From Anaeramoeba ignava (taxonomy: Eukaryota > Metamonada > Anaeramoebidae): DNA of 64,000 nt. The position numbers and the translations under genes were made by a program. Below are positions 36,101-47,457 of the stretch, piece by piece. Position 1 is the stretch's first letter. Each line of letters starts with the position of its first letter. The DNA lies in contig JAPDFW010000064.1 in assembly GCA_028826165.1 (NCBI GenBank), positions 372,001 to 436,000 of the forward strand, given 5' to 3'. Below the pieces are notes generated by a model, which was not told the DNA's origin, ran no database searches, and worked only from the letters and a program-made list of their open reading frames with translations.

Positions 36101-39100
36101 TACATGAGCGGTTATTGTCAGATACAATGACGAGAATTGAGGAGTATCGCGACCAAAAAAACGAACAGCGCGTGAAAAGATGTTTGTCTCTATTGCGGAG
36201 GGTTGTAGAAGAGCATGATCGCCTGTATGGAAACGCTCCGCTCGAGAGTGCTGCTTTAAAACCGCACAAGCAAAGAACGGGTGTCAAGTCACTTGAGCTT
36301 TCAGTTCTCTTTGGCGACTCGCCCACAAATGTAATTGTGCACAGCACGATTCTTCTCAGCGATTTCAAGAGCATTGTTGCAAAGCGTCTCGCAATCCCTC
36401 TCAAAGACATCGCGTTCTTCATTGATGGCCAGCCGCTTCTTCTTGATGACAAATCCCTCGATGATATAGGTTTGATGTCAAGTTTTTTGATCCAAATCAA
36501 ACGCTCGGCATTTTCTCAACAAAATGATGTCAAGCAACAAGAAACAAATAAAGAAAAAGATCCCCCAAAATCTAATGAAGAAAATGCTCCCCCAAAACAT
36601 TCAAGAAATAGAGAGCAAAAACAAAGACTTAATTTAATCGCAAAAATGAAAAAAGAAACCGAAAAATACAGAAGAGATGCTGAGAAGAAAAAGGAGAGGG
36701 AAAGACAGCAGATGATAAGGGAGAAAGAGAAAAAACTCCATGAGAACCGCATGCGCGAACTTGACCGCACAGACAGATTCCCTGCTTTCTTTCTTTCGCA
36801 GAAAAACAACTTCGATTTCTTTTTGGATTTGCTGACTTTTTCTCCAGAAGTTTCCTCCCGCACATGGAACCTGATCCGTTTGCTTCCAACAAACGCTGTC
36901 CTTGCTCTTGATCTAGCGCGTGTTTCTCCGGAAAGATATGCACATGCAAAACCCGTTTTTTCAGTCTCAGGTGTGCCTTCTTTGGCAATCAAATCGCGAG
37001 AGATTGTGCGAGAAAAAAGAGACGAAAATATCGATACATCCCAATATCCCAATTTCCACAAGCTTCTCCCATCAAACAACTTCTATACCCTCTTGTATTC
37101 TCTCGAGATCATCCAAATGCTGATCCTTGTTGATCCAGAACAAGCAGAAGATGCTCTATCAATGTCAGGAACGTTGCGTGATCTTGGATGGTGCAGATCC
37201 TTCGTTTCAAACGGCGGCATAGTTCGTCTCATGGAAATCATAACAGACCTCGCCTCAGACAAATCGTGGTTGACTAAAAGCACAGACACAGATCTGCAGA
37301 GCACTCATTACGAAATTGTTGTTCGTACACTCGGCATTCTTGCAGAAATTTTTGTTTCTCTTGCAATTGACCAAAAAAATTCTCTTGTAGAACCTCTTGA
37401 AGAAGCTTTAAGCCAATTCGGCATTTCTCCTTACAGTGCACAAGAATTCCCGTTTCTTGATTTCTTACTCGGTCTCATTAAAATCCTTGTCGCTCTCTCA
37501 GATTCCGAGGCAAAAGAAATTTCACATTTCGCGATTTATTCATTCCAAATTGTGGAAATTCTTTTTTCAAAACAAGAACATTTTCTAATTCATTTTCTTG
37601 AAGAAAATCAATCGCTTGTCGAGGATATGATTCGCGCACTTCTTCTTGGAAAAGACGCAAAAATCAGGAGCGTTACATCAAATTTCCTCAAGAACCTTTC
37701 TCGCATGATGATGCCCGCTCGTGATGGAAAGGACCCACTTTATGCACTTTCACATATTCTCCCAGTATTACTTGAGTTTGTCTCAAGAATCACTGAATAC
37801 AAATCTTTTCAAGTTCCAGAATTCTTCTCCCTGCTCATGCACATAACTCTTCCCGCAGATAAGTCATCCCTCTCGGAAACAGACATCACCTTTGCACGCG
37901 CCACTATGGACGTTTTCAAGACGTTAGGTCCGCTTGATCTTATCAATAAACTTGTCGACCAGATCAAAGTGTATCCTGTTTGCGAAAAGAGTAGTTCCAA
38001 GAGAAACGTCGATTGGAAAATCAAGGGAATTCTGGATCTTGTTTCTGTGCTGCTCTCAATACTAGATATCTCTCAAGAAGCCAAGACGACGATAGGAATC
38101 AAAAACGGATTAATAACGGAAATTTTTGACATGTGCTTATTTCGCTCTGTTCCTGTTCTTTCCGAAAAGCAAGAGGAAAACAACCCAGAAAAAAATCTCC
38201 GTAGACATGACTCCTTAAAGAATTTATTGCCCAAGTGCCAAACAGACGAGGCGCGTCAAGCTGCATTCCAAGTTTTGTTTGTGTTGACAAACAACAACGA
38301 AGAAAATTTTCAATTTTTATTACAAAAACTTGAGAAGCATTTATACTCCTCAGAAAAAATTGAGGAATGGGATTTCTCACCCGTTTTTGAGCAACAAGAA
38401 CGGACTGCAGGATATGTGGGTCTCAAGAATCAGGGTGCGACATGCTATATGAATTCTGTACTTCAACAACTTTTCCTCAATTCCGAATTTAGAGAAGGCA
38501 TTCTAGAGTCAAGAGAGCTCCGAAACAAGCACGAGATACAACAGCGCGAGCTCGAGAAACTTGCTCTCAAAATGGCGAAATCAAAAAATACTGAAAACAC
38601 TGTTTTGGATCATAATAACAATAACAGCAACAATATCAACAACAACAATGATCATGAAAATATTTCAAATGAAAATTTTCCAAAAAATCAAAATGAAAAT
38701 AATTTTGAAAACTTGGAAAATTCCGTTGATGATCCAAATTTAAAAAATCAAGATGAAAGTTTGCCCATCCAGATCGACAAGGATCTTCTCAATAGCGCGC
38801 AAGCAGGATTTGGAAAGTTGAAAAAGAACGACAATCAAATACTTCTTGAACAAGCACAAAATCTATTTTATCAAATGCAGCAATCACAAGAAACATCAAT
38901 TGATCCGATCCAGTTCTGCAGAAGTTTCAAGGATTTCGATGGCAACCCAATCAATCTCGGAAGACAACAAGACGCGAACGAATTTTTGAACATGCTTTTT
39001 GAGCGAATTGAGTCAAGTTTAGGTCAAATGGGGGATCCACAGTTATTAAAAGAAGTGTTTGGTGGGAAGTTGATCCACCAAGTAATCTGCCATGAAAAAT

Positions 39101-41892
39101 CGCACCGTTCTGAGCGTGAAGAGCCGTTCTTCACAATCTCCTTGCAGGTCAATGGCAAACGAACTCTAGAAGAGTCTCTGCAACTATTTATTGAAGGTGA
39201 TATTCTCAACGGTGACAACCAATATTTCTGTAATAACTGCAATAAAAAGGTCGACGCTTTGAAGCGTTGTTGCATCAAATACCTCCCAAACACACTGATT
39301 CTTCATCTCAAACGCTTTGAATTTGATCTGGAAACAATGCAGAACATCAAACTTAATTCATATCTTGAATTTCCAAAAAAACTTGACATGAAACCATACA
39401 CATTATTTGGCATCATGGAGAAAGAACTGGAAGAGAAACTTCGACTGCAAGCAGAAAAGGATCTCGAAGAGGAAGACACAACAAACTCTGCCGAGACAGT
39501 CCAATCACAGAAGTCCCCAGATCAGCAAAATGATGGGGATCTTGCTGTCTTGAACGACCAAACTCTCGATGAAAATCTTCTTAATTTCGACAACTATGCA
39601 GACCAGGATGACAGTCCCTTCTCTCAAGAAGACAACACAGAAAAAGAACTCAACGAATTACAGCGTCCCGACGACTATTACGATTACGAGCTCATAGGTG
39701 TTGTTGTGCATTCAGGAACTTCCTCGTTTGGCCATTATTACTCGTTTATCCGCGAGAGAAACCAGAATTACCAGCAAGGTGCAGATGATGAAACAGAGGA
39801 TTTTGGATGGAATGAGTTCAATGACCGCAATGTTCACAAAACAAGTTTTGAAGAGATCAAAAGACGCGCTTTTGGATCGCAACCTCTTGACAGCAACCAA
39901 AATTTTCCTTTTAATGCTTATATGCTTTTTTATGAACGCAAACAACGTTTTGATTACTCAACTCAGGAGAAGTTCGACAAGGACTTCGGCAAAAGCGATA
40001 CGCTTCAAATCATGCGCAAAATTCGCAAACGAAAAATGATCCAAAAAAATTCCAAGTTCCAAATTTACGATCCAAATTATTTCAACTTTCTTCTTCAGTT
40101 TGTTGAGCAGAATAAAGCATTTGAATCACAAAAAATGTTTCTTCCACAGTTTGCAATGACGTTTCTTATCGAGATTCTTTCTCATTCCAAAGCTCAAGAT
40201 GATTTTGATATTTGGGCAAAGCATTTGCAACCTTTACTTGAAGAAAATGCCCAATTTTCTCAATGGTTTTTGCAATCTTGTTCTTCTTCAAATTGGATTT
40301 CTTCTATTCTTCTTGGGTGTCCTTTCCCTAAAGTTAAACTTCCTTTTGTTTATTTGCTTGATGCTGCAATGAAAAGTTTAGTTGTTTTTGAACGACCTAT
40401 TTATTCAAATGAAGTTGATTTATCTGATGGTGTTCAAAATTCTATTTTAGCGGGATTTATAGATTATCTTCTTGATAAAGTGAAAATTATATTTAAATTA
40501 ATATTTAAATTAATATTTGAATTAATATTTAAATTAATATTTTTATATTTAAATTAATATTTGAATCAATATTTAAATTAATATTTGAATTAATATTTAA
40601 ATTAATATTTAAATTATTATTTAAATTAATATTTAAATTAATATTTGAATTAATATTTAAATTAATATTTAAATTAATATTTAAATTAATATTTGAATTA
40701 ATATTTAAATTAATATTTAAATTAATATTTAAATTAATATTTGAATTAATATTTAAATTAATATTTGAATTAATATTTTTTATATTTGAATTAATATTTA
40801 AATTTATATTTGAATTAATATTTAAATTAATATTTAAATTTATATTTTTATTAATATTTAAATTAATATTTAAATTAATATTTAAATTAATATTTATATT
40901 TATATTTAAATTAATATTTAAATTAATATTTAAATTAATATTTAATATTTATATTAATATTTAAATTAATATTTAATATTTATATTAATATTTAAATTAA
41001 TATTTAATATTTAAATTAATATTTAAATTAATATTTTTATTTATATTTAAATTTAAATTAATATTTGATATTTAAATTAATATTTTTATTTATATTTGAA
41101 TTAATATTTTATATTTTATTAAAAAAGATGGAAATACTTCTTGCAGATACAATCCCTCTTCATTATATGATGATTTTAGCTAAATTCGCTGGTTATGGAG
41201 AACAAGAATCATCTTATTTAATCAGAAAAAATGCAATAGATAAACTTATTCAATTTTATATGACTGAATTTTACGAAAAAGAAAAAAACTCTGAAAACAA
41301 TAATGAAGCTTTACAATGCGCTTTTCCAACAGAAAAACCTCGTCTTCAAGCAAATTATTTCTTCACACTTGTTGAGATTATTAAGAATCTTTGGACACAA
41401 TGTATCACAAATGAACAATCCAATTCCAATTTTTCACCTCAAAAAAAACCATTAGCAATTATTGATGTTCAAAAAATTATTGAATACAAAATCTTCTTTG
41501 AACACACACTTTTAAAAGATGTTAATATAACAGCAATTCTCAAAATTCTCTCTCATTTTGCAAATTCATCTTCTACTTTCAACTTATTTGTTGAGGATCT
41601 ATGCTCAACTTATTTAAATCAATCATTTACAAGTTCAATTAAAATTGAAGTTTATTTTTCTATTTTTCGTGCTTTACTTTTAATTGATGATCATTTACAA
41701 AAAGAAAGAACAAATCGAATATTTATGTTGATTATGCAATTGATTCAAAATTATTATTTAAAAAATCCAAATGCTTGTGCAAAGATTTTCCGTCAAGCTT
41801 ATTCTCTTTTTGGTTTAACTGACCAAACAAAAGCATGGGAAGAAGAAAACAAATTTCAAATTGAAGAATTTAAAATGTCTTTCCATGTTTAA
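33180..41892 (+). CDS. Giant ubiquitin-specific protease, USP9X/FAF type
   Basis: Six exons: 33180-33267, 33347-33485, 33569-33842, 33917-34084, 34149-40479 and 41128-41892. About 2,587 aa, close to the 2,550-2,570 of USP9X, a cysteine protease that removes ubiquitin from substrates. A long helical ARM-like N-terminus leads to a ubiquitin-like segment (36285-36510, with S-L-E-L-S-V-L-F-G-D and F-I-D-G-Q-P-L-L-L). The catalytic domain starts at G-Y-V-G-L-K-N-Q-G-A-T-C-Y-M-N-S (Cys codon 38443-38445). Q-Q-D-A-N-E-F follows, then two C-x-x-C-type zinc pairs and L-I-L-H-L-K-R-F-E, ending in H-S-G-T-S-S-F-G-H-Y-Y-S-F (His codon 39733-39735). A low-complexity Asn-rich insert sits after the Cys box. 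Exon 5 is 6.3 kb without an intron and less AT-rich than its neighbours. One A must be removed from an A4 run (34425-34428). Confidence 0.88.
40480..41127. repeat. Intron satellite, AATTAATATTTA type
   Basis: A 648-bp last intron of the deubiquitinase gene made of 12-bp AATTAATATTTA units with G variants. The array begins right after the GTGAAAATTATATTT donor. Confidence 0.88.
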
Positions 41893-42107
41893 TTTTGATT
41901 TGGTTTTTTTTTTTAAATTTATTTTTTTTTAATTTGATAATCAAAAAAAAAGGATTATTCCACAAACAAAACTATATTTCTTTTCAATATATTTAATATT
42001 ATATTTAAAATTATATTTAATATTATATTTAAAATTATATTTAAAATTATATTTAAAATTATATTTAAAATTATATTTAAAATTATATTTAAAATATTGT
42101 AAATTGA
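41893..42107. repeat. Convergent spacer with TATATTTAAAAT repeat
   Basis: Spacer between the stop codons of the deubiquitinase and the bZIP gene. It has a T-rich first half, then (ATTATATTTAAA)n from about 41985 to 42090. No gene. Confidence 0.75.
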
Positions 42108-43439
42108 TTATTGAAGTAATTTTTGTTTAAGTTGAATAATTTCATCTTGAAAACGATGAAGAATTAGAAGCTCTTGTTGAAATTCAAATTGAGAATTTTC
42201 ATAATTATCATCATTATCATTATCATTATCATTATCAATTATATTGCTTCTTGGTTGATATTCAGGATTTATAAATCTTGTTTTCTTCATTTCTTGTTTT
42301 GGAAGATATTCAGGATTAACAAATTTATGATCAATTTTAAATATTTTGTTTTGTTGATATTCATTTGATATCTCTTTTTGATTTGATTCTAGAGAAAGAT
42401 TTTGGAAATTATCATTAAAATTATAATTTGTTTGATTTTCTATTCTTTTTTTTGCTTCATAAATTTGACTAATTTGATAAAGTTTCTGGATTTGTTTTGG
42501 AGTATACATACTTGTTAATAAACTCAAATCTTCATTACTAAATAAATTTTGTGGAATTTTTTCATTTGGTTTATCAATATTTTCCATTGAAATATCATTT
42601 TGAGATTCATTTTGTTGTTGGAAAAATTTAGAAATAGATTTTTTAGCATCTTCATTAAGGAATTGAATGTTTGAATGATTTGATTTTTTTTCTTCTCTTA
42701 TTCGACGAAATTTTCTTAATTTTGCTTTTAATTCTTTTTGTTCTTCTTTAAGATTTTCAATTCCATTCTGCAATTTTTTTCTTTCATCATTTAAAGCTTC
42801 GACTTTTGCACTTAAAACAATATTATTAACTGTAATTTTAGAAATTTCATTTTCGAGAATTTGGACATAAGATTCAAGAGAATGATCATGATATAATTTT
42901 CTGAGATTTTGTAAAGTTAGTTGAGAAACTTGTTTTTCTAGAAGATTTTTGTGTTTGTTATTCCAATTACGATTATATTCACGAGAAGCTTTATTTCTTT
43001 GTTTGATAATATGAGAATTTTTATTTTTTTTGGTTGATTGTTTTGATTTTCTTTTTTTAAACTTTAAATTAATTTGATTTTGATTTGAATTTTGATTTAA
43101 ATTTTGATTTAAATTTTGATTTAAATTTTGATTTGAATTTTGATTTAAATTTTGATTTAAATTTTGATTTAAATTTTGATTTGAATTTTGATTTAAATTT
43201 TGATTTAAATTTTGATTTAAATTTTGATTTAAATTTTCATTTGAATTTTCATTTGAATTTTCATTTGAATTTTGATTTAAATTTTGATTTGAATTTTGAT
43301 TTAAATTTTGATTTGAATTTTCATTTGAATTTTCATTTGAATTTTCTGAAAAACTTAAATCATCTGTAAATGAATATGGAGATGATAAAAATGAATCAAA
43401 TTCTGAACTAAATCCTTCTTGTGAATCAAAAAAACTCAT
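42108..43439 (-). CDS. bZIP-like transcription factor
   Basis: A single exon of 1,332 nt, 443 aa. Residues 1-30 are acidic/Ser-rich. A pure NLNQNSNQN/NENS repeat of about 90 residues follows, then a lysine cluster (KKRKSKQ). The basic region is I-I-K-Q-R-N-K-A-S-R-E-Y-N-R, keeping the R/K-N-x-x-A-S-R pattern of bZIP DNA contact helices. It is followed by a long heptad coiled coil (about residues 170-270; L-L-E-K-Q-V-S-Q-L-T onward) for dimerisation. It should therefore be a nuclear DNA-binding factor. The second R of the usual S-R-x-x-R is displaced by one position, so specificity may differ. It is head to head with the Arp2/3 activator gene. Confidence 0.7.
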   Translation of the reverse strand: MSFFDSQEGFSSEFDSFLSSPYSFTDDLSFSENSNENSNENSNQNLNQNSNQNLNQNSNENSNENSNENLNQNLNQNLNQNLNQNSNQNLNQNLNQNLNQNSNQNLNQNLNQNLNQNSNQNQINLKFKKRKSKQSTKKNKNSHIIKQRNKASREYNRNWNNKHKNLLEKQVSQLTLQNLRKLYHDHSLESYVQILENEISKITVNNIVLSAKVEALNDERKKLQNGIENLKEEQKELKAKLRKFRRIREEKKSNHSNIQFLNEDAKKSISKFFQQQNESQNDISMENIDKPNEKIPQNLFSNEDLSLLTSMYTPKQIQKLYQISQIYEAKKRIENQTNYNFNDNFQNLSLESNQKEISNEYQQNKIFKIDHKFVNPEYLPKQEMKKTRFINPEYQPRSNIIDNDNDNDNDDNYENSQFEFQQELLILHRFQDEIIQLKQKLLQ

Positions 43440-43564
43440 TTTTAAAAAAATGAAAAAATGAAAAAAATGAAAAAATGAAAAAATGAAAAAAAATTTTTAA
43501 AATTCATTTTTTTTTCTTCTTTTTAAATAATAAATAAAAAATCCAAAACGGTAAAATATAAACA
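43440..43564. promoter_or_regulatory. Bidirectional promoter, bZIP / Arp2/3 activator
   Basis: A 125-bp spacer. The bZIP side has five TTTTTCATTTTT-type units on the minus strand (43445-43494). The other side has one ATTCATTTTTTTTT on the plus strand about 60 nt before its ATG. Confidence 0.5.
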
Positions 43565-46014
43565 ATGGCATCACCAACAAAAACAATTCGTATACTCTCG
43601 CTAACAGTAAAAGAGCGAGGGACAAGTAACTTTAACTTAGCAAATGCGAAAAGAATTCGAATTATGATCAACAAATCACCATCACCAACAACAACAGTAA
43701 CTCGGTTATCACCACAAAGAACATCTGAACCCAAATCACCAATCACCAAGAACACATCGCCTACACGAGTATCACCTGCGCGAAGCCCTAGTCCTGTGAA
43801 GCCAAAAGCTTCGTATATTACACAAACAAATTATTCACCAAATGAAAAATTAAAAGAAAATAATGAAAAAGATCAAGAAAAAATTTTGCAACTGGAAAAA
43901 AAAGTCAACGAACTTGAAAACGATAAAAAGGATCTTGAGAACCAAGTCAAGGAACTTCATAAGACAACAAAAAGCCACAAATCCAAACAAGAAGATGCAG
44001 ATAAAATACAGAAAGAACTGGAAAGCATCAAGAGGAAGTATTACAGAGAGAAGGACAGGAACAAGAAGCTTGAAGAGAAAGAGAAAAATCAAGCAGACAA
44101 TCAACGGACGCAAACGAGTAAGCTCGCGCAGGATGTAGAGGATCTCCAGAAGAAAATAGAGGAAGAAACAAAAACAAAGGAAAATTTAAAAGAAAAATTA
44201 AATGAAGAAACAAGTGAAAAAATCAAGTACAAAAAAATGTCAGAAGAATTAGAAAGAGAACTCAAGCATACAGAAGAGGATCTTGCATCGCAAAAACGAG
44301 AACTTGAGCGTGCAAGATCGAATCAGACACAAAATGATTCGCAAGAAATAGAAAGAATGCGAAAGGAAATTGAGGAAATGAGAAAAATTAAAAATAAAAG
44401 CGAAGATAAAGCAAATGATGCAATGGTTCAACTTATAGAGGTCAAGAACGACAAGCTCCGTCTCCAAGACGAAGTGGATAGACTTGGAGATCTTCTTAAG
44501 AAGAGCGACTCAGCCGCAAAAGAACTCGAGCAAATGAAAACAAAATACGCGCAATTGCAGCAAAAACAAAACGAGACTTCGGCGCAATTGCGCAACTCAA
44601 GTCCCTCAAAAGATCTCAATAACATCCAGTCCGAGCTCGCAAGAGTGGAGAAGGAGAAGGAGAGCTTGAAGTCGCAACTTTCGGAATCAAACCGCAATAT
44701 GATTTCTGTGACAAACAACTTGAACGCAATCAATAAAGAATATGAAAAAGAAAAATCAAAAAATGTCACTTTGTCAGATCAACTGGTTCAATTGAAAACT
44801 AGTTTAAAGGAAGCAGAATCGCAGCTCAAAACTGCGAAAAGCGTGCAATTTCAGAAAACAGAGCCAAATAAATCATTTAGAAATACAATTTCAATCAAAA
44901 ACAAGGAAATCGATGCCGACCAGCTCAAAAAGCGTTTGACAATGAAACTCAACAGCGTTGTTAAAGAAGCAGAGCGCGTTGCAGAGCTCCAACTTGATAC
45001 AGTTACAAATGACTATATGATGAAGATGACAAAACACCAACAAATCTGCGAAAAAATTTTGACATCTCTGGGTTCATTTAAAAATCAAGTCACTCATTCT
45101 CTTCAATCTTCTGTTGATGATCTTGTTTCTCTTACAACAAATCTTCGTAACCAAATTATGGAACCTCTCCCAAGTCTTGAAATGGAGGAAGTGGATAAAA
45201 AACCAAGAAAAAGTGTTAGACTCCAGAAATCTCCTAATGAATCTAATGTTAATCCTCAAACACAAAGGCTTACTCGTTCTTTGGCTGCTAAAAAACCACC
45301 ACCACCTCCTCCTACTGGTGTTGCTCCTCCTCTTTTCCGTTCCTCTTCTTTTACTTCTTCACCTACTCGTAATTAAAATTCAATAATAAAATAAAATTCA
45401 ATAATAAAATTCAATAATAAAATAAAATTCAATATTTAAATTCAATAATAAAATTCAATAACAAAATTCAAAAATAAAATTCAAAATAAAATTAAAATTA
45501 AAATTCAATATTAAAATTTAAATTCAAATCAAAATTCAATAATAAAATTCAATAATAAAATTAAATAATAAAATTCAATAATAAAATTAAATAACAAAAT
45601 TCAATAATAAAATTCAATAATAAAATTCAATAATAAAATTCAATATTAAAATTTAAATTCAAATCAAAATTCAATAATAAAATTAAATATTAAAATTAAA
45701 ATTTAAATTTAATCAAAATTAATTTTATTCCACTTTTTATTCCACTTTTTATTTTATTTATTTTATTTATTTTATTTATTTTATTTATTTTATTTATTTT
45801 AGAAAAGGGATCATTAATGGAATCAATTCGACAAGGAACTACTTTAAAAAAAGTTGAAAATCGAAAAACTATGCATAGAATTGCAAAAAGAATGTCAATT
45901 AGAACATCTCTTTCAAATGCTATGAAATCTCGAAGAATAGATATGAAACTTGATGAAAGTGATTCAGATGATGATTTAATGGAAGATGATGAATGGGATG
46001 ATTTTTTTAATTAA
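43565..46014 (+). CDS. Arp2/3 nucleation-promoting factor with coiled coil, polyproline, WH2 and acidic tail
   Basis: Two exons, 43565-45368 and 45803-46014, total 2,016 nt, 671 aa. Order of parts: a short N-terminal segment; a Ser/Pro region (residues 35-90); a coiled coil of about 390 residues; a second helical segment; a polyproline stretch (K-K-P-P-P-P-P-P-T-G-V); then, after the intron, a WH2-type motif (L-M-E-S-I-R-Q-G-T-T-L-K-K-V). A basic connector helix follows, and the tail D-D-L-M-E-D-D-E-W-D-D-F-F-N has the lone Trp in an acidic patch that binds Arp2/3 in WASP-family proteins. This is a VCA module. The N-terminus is not WASP, SCAR or WASH as I know them. It probably acts at the plasma membrane or vesicles to make branched actin. 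Joining in phase 1 (C|AA) is needed to connect polyproline and WH2. Confidence 0.75.
45369..45802. repeat. Intron satellite, AATAAAATTC type
   Basis: Intron separating the coiled-coil/polyproline exon from the VCA exon. (AATAATAAAATTC)n for 300 bp, then TTTATTTTATTTA before the TAG acceptor at 45801-45802. Confidence 0.8.
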
Positions 46015-47457
46015 TTTTTACAATTAATTAACTTTAATTTTTTTGTTTTTTTTTTTATTCTTTTTTATTTTTTTCTTTCAAAAAACAAAATTAAAAAAGA
46101 ATTGAAATTCCAAAAAAAAAAAGCAATAAAATTCAAAAGAAAAAAAGTTTTGAATTTTGATTTTGAATTTTGATTTTGAATTTTGATTTTGATTTTGATT
46201 TTGAATTTGATTTTGATTTTAATTTTAATTTTGATTTTAATTTTAATTTTGATTTTAATTTTAATTTTAATTTTGATTTTAATTTTGATTTTGATTTTAA
46301 TTTTAATTTTGATTTTGATTTTAATTTTGATTTTGAATTTTGATTTTGATTTTGATTTAAATTTTGATTTTGATTTTAATTTTGATTTTAATTTTGATTT
46401 TGATTTTGAATTTTGATTTTAATTTTGATTTTTGATTTTGATTTTTTTGATTTTGATTTTAATTTTAATTTTAATTTTGATTTTGATTTTGATTTTGATT
46501 TTGATTTTAATTTTAATTTTGAATTTTGATTTTAATTTTGATTTTAATTTTGATTTTAATTTTGATTTTAATTTTGATTTTGATTTTGATTTTAATTTTG
46601 ATTTTAATTTTGATTTAAATTTTGATTTTAATTTTAATTTTGATTTTAATTTTAATTTTGATTTTAATTTTGATTTTAATTTTAATTTTAATTTTAATTT
46701 TGATTTTGATTTTAATTTTGATTTTGATTTTGATTTTGATTTTGATTTTAATTTAAATTTTGATTTTGATTTTGATTTTGATTTTGATTTTAATTTTAAT
46801 TTTGATTTTAATTTTGATTTTAATTTTGATTTTGAATTTTGATTTTTGATTTTGATTTTAATTTTAATTTTGATTTTAATTTTGATTTTAATTTTAATTT
46901 TAATTTTGATTTTAATTTTGATTTTAATTTTGATTTAAATTTTGATTTTAATTTTGATTTTGATTTTGATTTCAATTTGATTTTCATTTTCATTTTAATT
47001 TTGATTTAAATTTTGATTTTGATTTTGATTTTAATTTTAGTTTTGAATTTGATTTTGATTTTAATTTTAATTTTGATTTTGATTTTGATTTTGATTTTAA
47101 TTTTAATTTTGATTTTGATTTTGATTTTGATTTTGATTTTGATTTTGATTTTGATTTTGATTTTGATTTTAATTTTAATTTTGATTTTTAATTTTGAATT
47201 TTAATTTTAATTTTAATTTTAATTTTGATTTTAATTTTTAAATTTTGATTTTAATTTTAATTTTGATTTTAATTTTGATTTTAATTTTGATTTTAATTTT
47301 GATTTTAATTTTGATTTTGATTTTAATTTTGATTTTAATTTTAATTTTAATTTTAATTTTAATTTAAATTTTGATTTTGATTTTAATTTTGAATTTTGAT
47401 TTTGATTTTAATTTTAATTTTGATTTAAATTTGATTTTAATTTTAATTAATTTTGAT
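46015..47457. repeat. Intergenic (AATTTT/GATTTT)n satellite
   Basis: Convergent spacer between the Arp2/3 activator and the macroglobulin gene. From 46150 to 47450 it is an interspersed mix of AATTTT and GATTTT hexamers, the same family as at 1-165. It gives long I-L-I-L and F-D-F-N open frames that are not genes. Confidence 0.88.

Noticed and set aside
46183..47204. Three long I-L-I-L / F-D-F-N open frames
   Set aside because: Translation of the (AATTTT/GATTTT)n array in a convergent spacer.
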